Shown here: piece after piece, positions 5,959-8,531 of the stretch
Layout: each line of letters opens with the position of its first letter
Numbering within the stretch: position 1 is the stretch's first letter
Assembly: GCA_017461825.1 (NCBI GenBank)
Contig: JAFTXB010000071.1
Location: 1-8,531, forward strand
DNA from: Clostridia bacterium
Lineage (GTDB): Bacteria; Bacillota; Clostridia; Oscillospirales; CAG-272
Length of the DNA: 8,531 nt
Direction: 5' to 3'
Notes under the pieces: generated by a model
What the model was told of the DNA's origin: nothing
Databases searched by the model: none
Seen by the model: only the letters and a program-made list of their open reading frames with translations
Position numbers and translations under genes: made by a program

Positions 5959-6345
5959 ATGACTAAATATGAATTTTTGAAATATTGCTTTGACACATAC
6001 TGTACCTCACCGGACTATCCGTTTGATGAGGATTTTGAAACGGCGGTGCTGAGGCACGGGGATAATCGCAAATGGTATGCCATTGTGATGCGTGTGTCAC
6101 GGCGCAAGTTCGGCTTTGACAGCGACGAAGTGATTGACGTGATCAATTTGAAACTGCCGACCGAGATGTTTGGCTCATTCGGTGCAGCGGATGGAGTTTA
6201 TCCCGCCTATCACATGAACAAGCTTCATTGGATCTCGGTGCTTTTGCCCGACGCGCCGGATGATGTGGTGCGATTTCTTGTAAACGTGAGCTTTGAGGCG
6301 ACAAAAGCAAAAAGCAGATCTAAGACAGGGAGATCAAAGATATGA
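5959..6345 (+). CDS. MmcQ/YjbR family protein
   Basis: A 128-residue protein of the MmcQ/YjbR (CyaY-like fold) family. Characteristic segments are YPFDEDFETAVLRHGDNRKWYA (about 20-41), VSRRKFGFDSDEVIDVINLK (46-65) and the signature YPAYHMNKLHW (81-91). Full family length is about 110-125 residues, and the Lys/Ser/Arg-rich tail past residue 115 is probably disordered. Members are called DNA-binding from structure, but their cellular role is not established. The start ATG 5959 is forced by an in-frame stop at 5953; the ribosome binding site is poor. The gene begins 8 bp after the ATPase remnant ends, and its stop overlaps the transporter start by 4 bp (ATGA), so the pair is co-translated from the 5621 promoter. 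Confidence 0.9.
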   Translation: MTKYEFLKYCFDTYCTSPDYPFDEDFETAVLRHGDNRKWYAIVMRVSRRKFGFDSDEVIDVINLKLPTEMFGSFGAADGVYPAYHMNKLHWISVLLPDAPDDVVRFLVNVSFEATKAKSRSKTGRSKI

Positions 6346-7211
6346 CGTGGATCATGGCCGCCGTGCTTTCAGCCATATTTGCGGGGCTGACCTCAATTCT
6401 TGCCAAGTGCGGTATCAAAAAGACCGATTCCGATCTTGCTACGGCAATTCGTACGGCCGTTGTTCTCGCTTTCTCGTGGCTGATGGTCTTTGTTGTCGGC
6501 TCTCAAGGAACGATTACGGAGATTCAGCCAAAGGAGCTTCTTTTTTTGATCCTTTCGGGCTTGGCTACGGGAGCGTCGTGGATATGCTATTTGAAGGCGC
6601 TTTCTATGGGGGACATCAATAAAGTCGTGCCAATCGATAAATCCAGTACGATCCTCACGGTTCTCCTTGCTATTATTTGCTTTGGCGAGACCACAAAACT
6701 TGCCGTAAAGTTGATCGCGACTGCCATCCTTGCGCTCGGAATCTTTTTGATGGTAGAAAAAAAAGAAGACGCAAAGCAGACACAGGGGCGGGCATGGATG
6801 ATTTACGCCATTCTCGCCGCAGTTTTTGCTGCGCTTACCTCGATTCTTGCAAAAGTCGGTATCTCGGGGGTGGAATCCAACCTTGGAACCGCCATTCGAA
6901 CCGCCGTTGTACTCGCTCTTTCCTGGGGCATCGTATTCGCACGCAAGAAGCACACGGGGCTTCGCAGCATGGATAAGAAGGAGATGTTCTTTATCTGCCT
7001 TTCGGGTATTGCTACGGGGGCGTCGTGGCTCTGCTATTACTATGCGATCGGTCACGGCGACGTAAGCGTGGTCGTTCCAATAGACAAGCTCAGCATTTTG
7101 GTAACGGTTGCTTTCTCATTTATTGTCTTCAAGGAAAAACTTTCAAAAAAAGCCCTTTTGGGACTTGGATTTATGGTCATCGGAACGTTTCTGATGGCGT
7201 TCCTTACATAA
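6342..7211 (+). CDS. EamA family (drug/metabolite superfamily) membrane transporter with two near-identical halves
   Basis: A 289-residue inner-membrane protein with about ten hydrophobic helices in two EamA domains (residues 1-140 and 150-289). The halves are unusually alike: residues 13-50 and 162-199 share 27 of 38 residues (both contain LTSILAK and TAIRTAVVLA), and residues 71-102 and 220-251 share 21 of 32 (both contain ATGASW and VVPIDK). This fits fusion of a duplicated single-domain EamA gene. EamA proteins export or import small metabolites such as amino acids or nucleosides; the substrate here cannot be told. AGGGAG at 6327-6332 with a 9-nt spacer serves the start, and the ATGA overlap couples it to the MmcQ/YjbR gene. 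A strong terminator follows the stop. Confidence 0.92.
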   Translation: MTWIMAAVLSAIFAGLTSILAKCGIKKTDSDLATAIRTAVVLAFSWLMVFVVGSQGTITEIQPKELLFLILSGLATGASWICYLKALSMGDINKVVPIDKSSTILTVLLAIICFGETTKLAVKLIATAILALGIFLMVEKKEDAKQTQGRAWMIYAILAAVFAALTSILAKVGISGVESNLGTAIRTAVVLALSWGIVFARKKHTGLRSMDKKEMFFICLSGIATGASWLCYYYAIGHGDVSVVVPIDKLSILVTVAFSFIVFKEKLSKKALLGLGFMVIGTFLMAFLT

Positions 7212-7215
7212 GGAT

Positions 7216-7257
7216 AATGGCTGACGGTGTGTTTACCGTCAGCCATTGCTGTTTTTT
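7216..7257 (+). terminator. Strong rho-independent terminator of the yjbR-like/eamA operon
   Basis: A perfect 13-bp stem (7216-7228 with 7235-7247; AATGGCTGACGGT and ACCGTCAGCCATT), a 6-nt loop GTGTTT, then GCTGTTTTTT. It lies between convergent genes; the minus-strand side lacks a good T-run, so it mainly stops + strand transcripts but the hairpin may protect both 3' ends. Confidence 0.9.
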
Positions 7258-8036
7258 CAGTTTATCGTGATCGTTTGCCCACAGGACAGGTAGTGAAGCG
7301 ACGGCATATACTGCCGCATAAACTCGTACTGCTCACGCCCTGTACAGTGACAGGTGTAAAACGCGGTTTGGTGAGACGCGAGAGCTTTTGCCGCATCTGC
7401 AAGAGCCTCGTTAAGCGGTAGCTTTGAATAGTGAAATCCGCCGACGAGAACATCGGGATTGAACCACTCGGTAATATCGAGGATCCCTTTATGAGAGCAA
7501 CCACTGATAAGAATTTGTTTTTCGTTTTCTCGGATCAAAAGATATTGCTCGTGTCTGAAATCATCGGAAACAAAGACCTCGCCCACTTTCTCGGTAAGAC
7601 CCGAGGGGACCGTTGAATACTTCTTCTTTTTGGTATTGCAGGAAAGCAGAGTCAGGGAATCGGCAACACGGTATTCATCATATGTGAAAATGATTTGTGG
7701 GTGATCCTTCAGGGAGATGTCAAGTCCGATGTATTTTTCTGTTCCGTTGTAATGCGGAAGAAAGGCATCCTTATGGATATATACGGGCGCGTGAGAATTG
7801 ATCTCTAAAAATCTTCGAAGCCCGCCGCCGTGGTCATAGTGACCGTGGGAGAGAATGGCGATATCAACTTTGGACAGATCAATTCCGAGACTCTTTGCGT
7901 TTTCATAGAACAGATCGGTCTGCCCCATATCAAAGAGAACGCGTCGATCCTCGGTCTCAATATAAAGCGAAAGACCGTGCTCAACCCGCATATCCTTTCG
8001 CTCGGTTGTATTTTCAAGCAAGGACGTGATCTTCAT
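7257..8036 (-). CDS. Metallo-beta-lactamase-fold hydrolase (COG1237-like)
   Basis: A 259-residue soluble MBL-fold protein. I chose ATG 8036 because GGAGGT lies 6 nt upstream on the minus strand and the protein then begins MKITSLLENTTERKD as in relatives; a longer frame reaches 8111 but would start within the promoter. The metal motif HGHYDH is at residues 64-69 (SHGHYDHGGGL), with further candidate ligands His182 (GCSHKG) and His230 (YTCHCTG). The late SCGQTI (251-256) is also typical. The pattern matches COG1237, the group named after dihydropterin/methanopterin-related phosphate synthase, though in Clostridia the real substrate is generally unknown. It is monocistronic, convergent with the EamA gene and divergent from the manganese catalase, with its own consensus promoter at 8083-8111. 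Confidence 0.88.
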   Translation of the reverse strand: MKITSLLENTTERKDMRVEHGLSLYIETEDRRVLFDMGQTDLFYENAKSLGIDLSKVDIAILSHGHYDHGGGLRRFLEINSHAPVYIHKDAFLPHYNGTEKYIGLDISLKDHPQIIFTYDEYRVADSLTLLSCNTKKKKYSTVPSGLTEKVGEVFVSDDFRHEQYLLIRENEKQILISGCSHKGILDITEWFNPDVLVGGFHYSKLPLNEALADAAKALASHQTAFYTCHCTGREQYEFMRQYMPSLHYLSCGQTITIN

Positions 8037-8082
8037 TTTTCTACCTCCGTGACAGTGTTTCTTATTCGTAAGAGCAGTAATC

Positions 8083-8111
8083 ATTATATCACGATTTTTA
8101 TTTTGTGTCAA
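8083..8111 (-). promoter_or_regulatory. Consensus sigma-A promoter of the MBL-fold gene
   Basis: On the minus strand TTGACA (8106-8111), a 17-bp spacer and TATAAT (8083-8088) match the consensus exactly. The start of transcription should be near 8076, giving a 40-nt leader before ATG 8036. This also argues against starting the protein at 8111. Confidence 0.88.
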
Positions 8112-8193
8112 TTATTGTATGTTTTTTTGCTGTTATCAATATTTTTATCGTTTTTGGGAAATACTAACGGTGAATAAAAAAACGGAGGTATCT

Positions 8194-8531
8194 ATGTTCA
8201 AACATGAAAAAATGTTATTCCATCCCGTAGAGGTGGAGAGACCGAATCCGCAGTATGCCGTTTTGCTTCAAGAGCAGCTTGGGGGCGGCAATGGTGAATT
8301 GAAAGCAGCTATGCAGTATATGTCGCAGAGCTTCAGGATCAAGGACCCCGAGATCAAGGACTTGTTTCTTGACATAGCCGCGGAGGAGCTGGGACACATG
8401 GAAATGGTGGCACAGACTATCAATCTTCTTAACGGTCACGACGTGGATGCCACCAAGGTACAGGCAGGCGAGGTGCAAACGCACGTTCTGCTCGGACTGA
8501 ATCCCGGACTTATCAATTCCTCGGGATATTC
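8194..8531 (+). CDS. Manganese catalase, N-terminal part (partial at right edge)
   Basis: The first 112 residues of a dimanganese catalase, which splits hydrogen peroxide to water and oxygen in the cytoplasm or spore coat. ATG 8194 has GGAGGT with a 4-nt spacer. The protein opens MFKHEKMLFHPVEVERPNPQ, followed by a four-helix-bundle pattern. Glu35, Glu65 and His68 (in DIAAEELGHMEM) match the first three manganese ligands of the Lactobacillus plantarum enzyme (Glu35, Glu66, His69); the last two would lie beyond the edge. It is a different subfamily from the CotJC fragment at 1797-2024, so it is not simply the missing front of that gene. The 80-bp upstream region lacks a clear vegetative promoter; the gene may use another sigma factor, but I cannot assign one. 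Confidence 0.9.
   Translation, partial: MFKHEKMLFHPVEVERPNPQYAVLLQEQLGGGNGELKAAMQYMSQSFRIKDPEIKDLFLDIAAEELGHMEMVAQTINLLNGHDVDATKVQAGEVQTHVLLGLNPGLINSSGY

Noticed and set aside
6393..7055. A 220-codon open frame on the minus strand.
   Set aside because: Lies wholly antisense within the EamA gene, with low-complexity Lys/Arg-rich translation and no start signal.
8036..8111. An N-terminal extension of the MBL-fold protein to 8111.
   Set aside because: The extension covers the -10 and -35 elements of the promoter, has no ribosome binding site and is not conserved-looking; ATG 8036 has a strong GGAGGT.
1797..8531. That the cotJC 3' fragment and the N-terminal catalase at the right edge are two halves of one gene separated by an inversion.
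   Set aside because: Their order and opposite strands would allow it, but the right-hand protein belongs to a different manganese catalase subfamily as far as I can judge, so the halves do not match. The sequence beyond 8531 would settle it.

Overview
This window looks like chromosome from a spore-forming gut-type Clostridia (Firmicutes), probably near Oscillospiraceae or Christensenellaceae; the lineage is inference. The support is strong GGAGG-type ribosome binding sites, TTGACA/TATAAT-type promoters, intermediate GC content, a CotJC spore-coat gene fragment, a TnpX/SpoIVCA-type large serine recombinase, and a C-terminal surface anchor with the Gly-Cys-Lys-Ser-Ser start seen in Clostridia. 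No rRNA, tRNA, CRISPR array or riboswitch was found.

Layout. 1-1552 (+): the end of a Thr-Pro-Glu-repeat surface protein overlaps a lipoprotein with four sialidase Asp-boxes. A two-tier terminator closes this pair. 1756-2024 (-): the 3' end of a cotJC-like manganese catalase gene, with its own terminator, broken just upstream of its fourth metal ligand. 2025-4007 (-): a structured non-coding stretch, an intact 519-residue serine recombinase, and two small overlapping ORFs upstream of it. 4150-5506 (-): an FAD oxidoreductase with a C-terminal Rieske domain, with its terminator. 5621-7256 (+): a near-consensus promoter, the frameshifted tail of a DUF4143 ATPase gene, then a MmcQ/YjbR protein and an internally duplicated EamA transporter overlapping by 4 bp, ending in a strong hairpin terminator. 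7257-8111 (-): a COG1237-type metallo-beta-lactamase-fold protein with its own consensus promoter. 8194 to the right edge (+): the first 112 residues of a second, full-type manganese catalase.

Main point of interest. The recombinase gene sits directly against the broken end of cotJC, on the same strand. This is the arrangement expected of a skin-like intervening element in a sporulation gene, or of its remnant. The 5' part of cotJC is not visible in the window, so an excisable element cannot be shown here. A second point is the intact promoter left by the decayed DUF4143 ATPase gene, which now appears to drive the yjbR-like/eamA pair.
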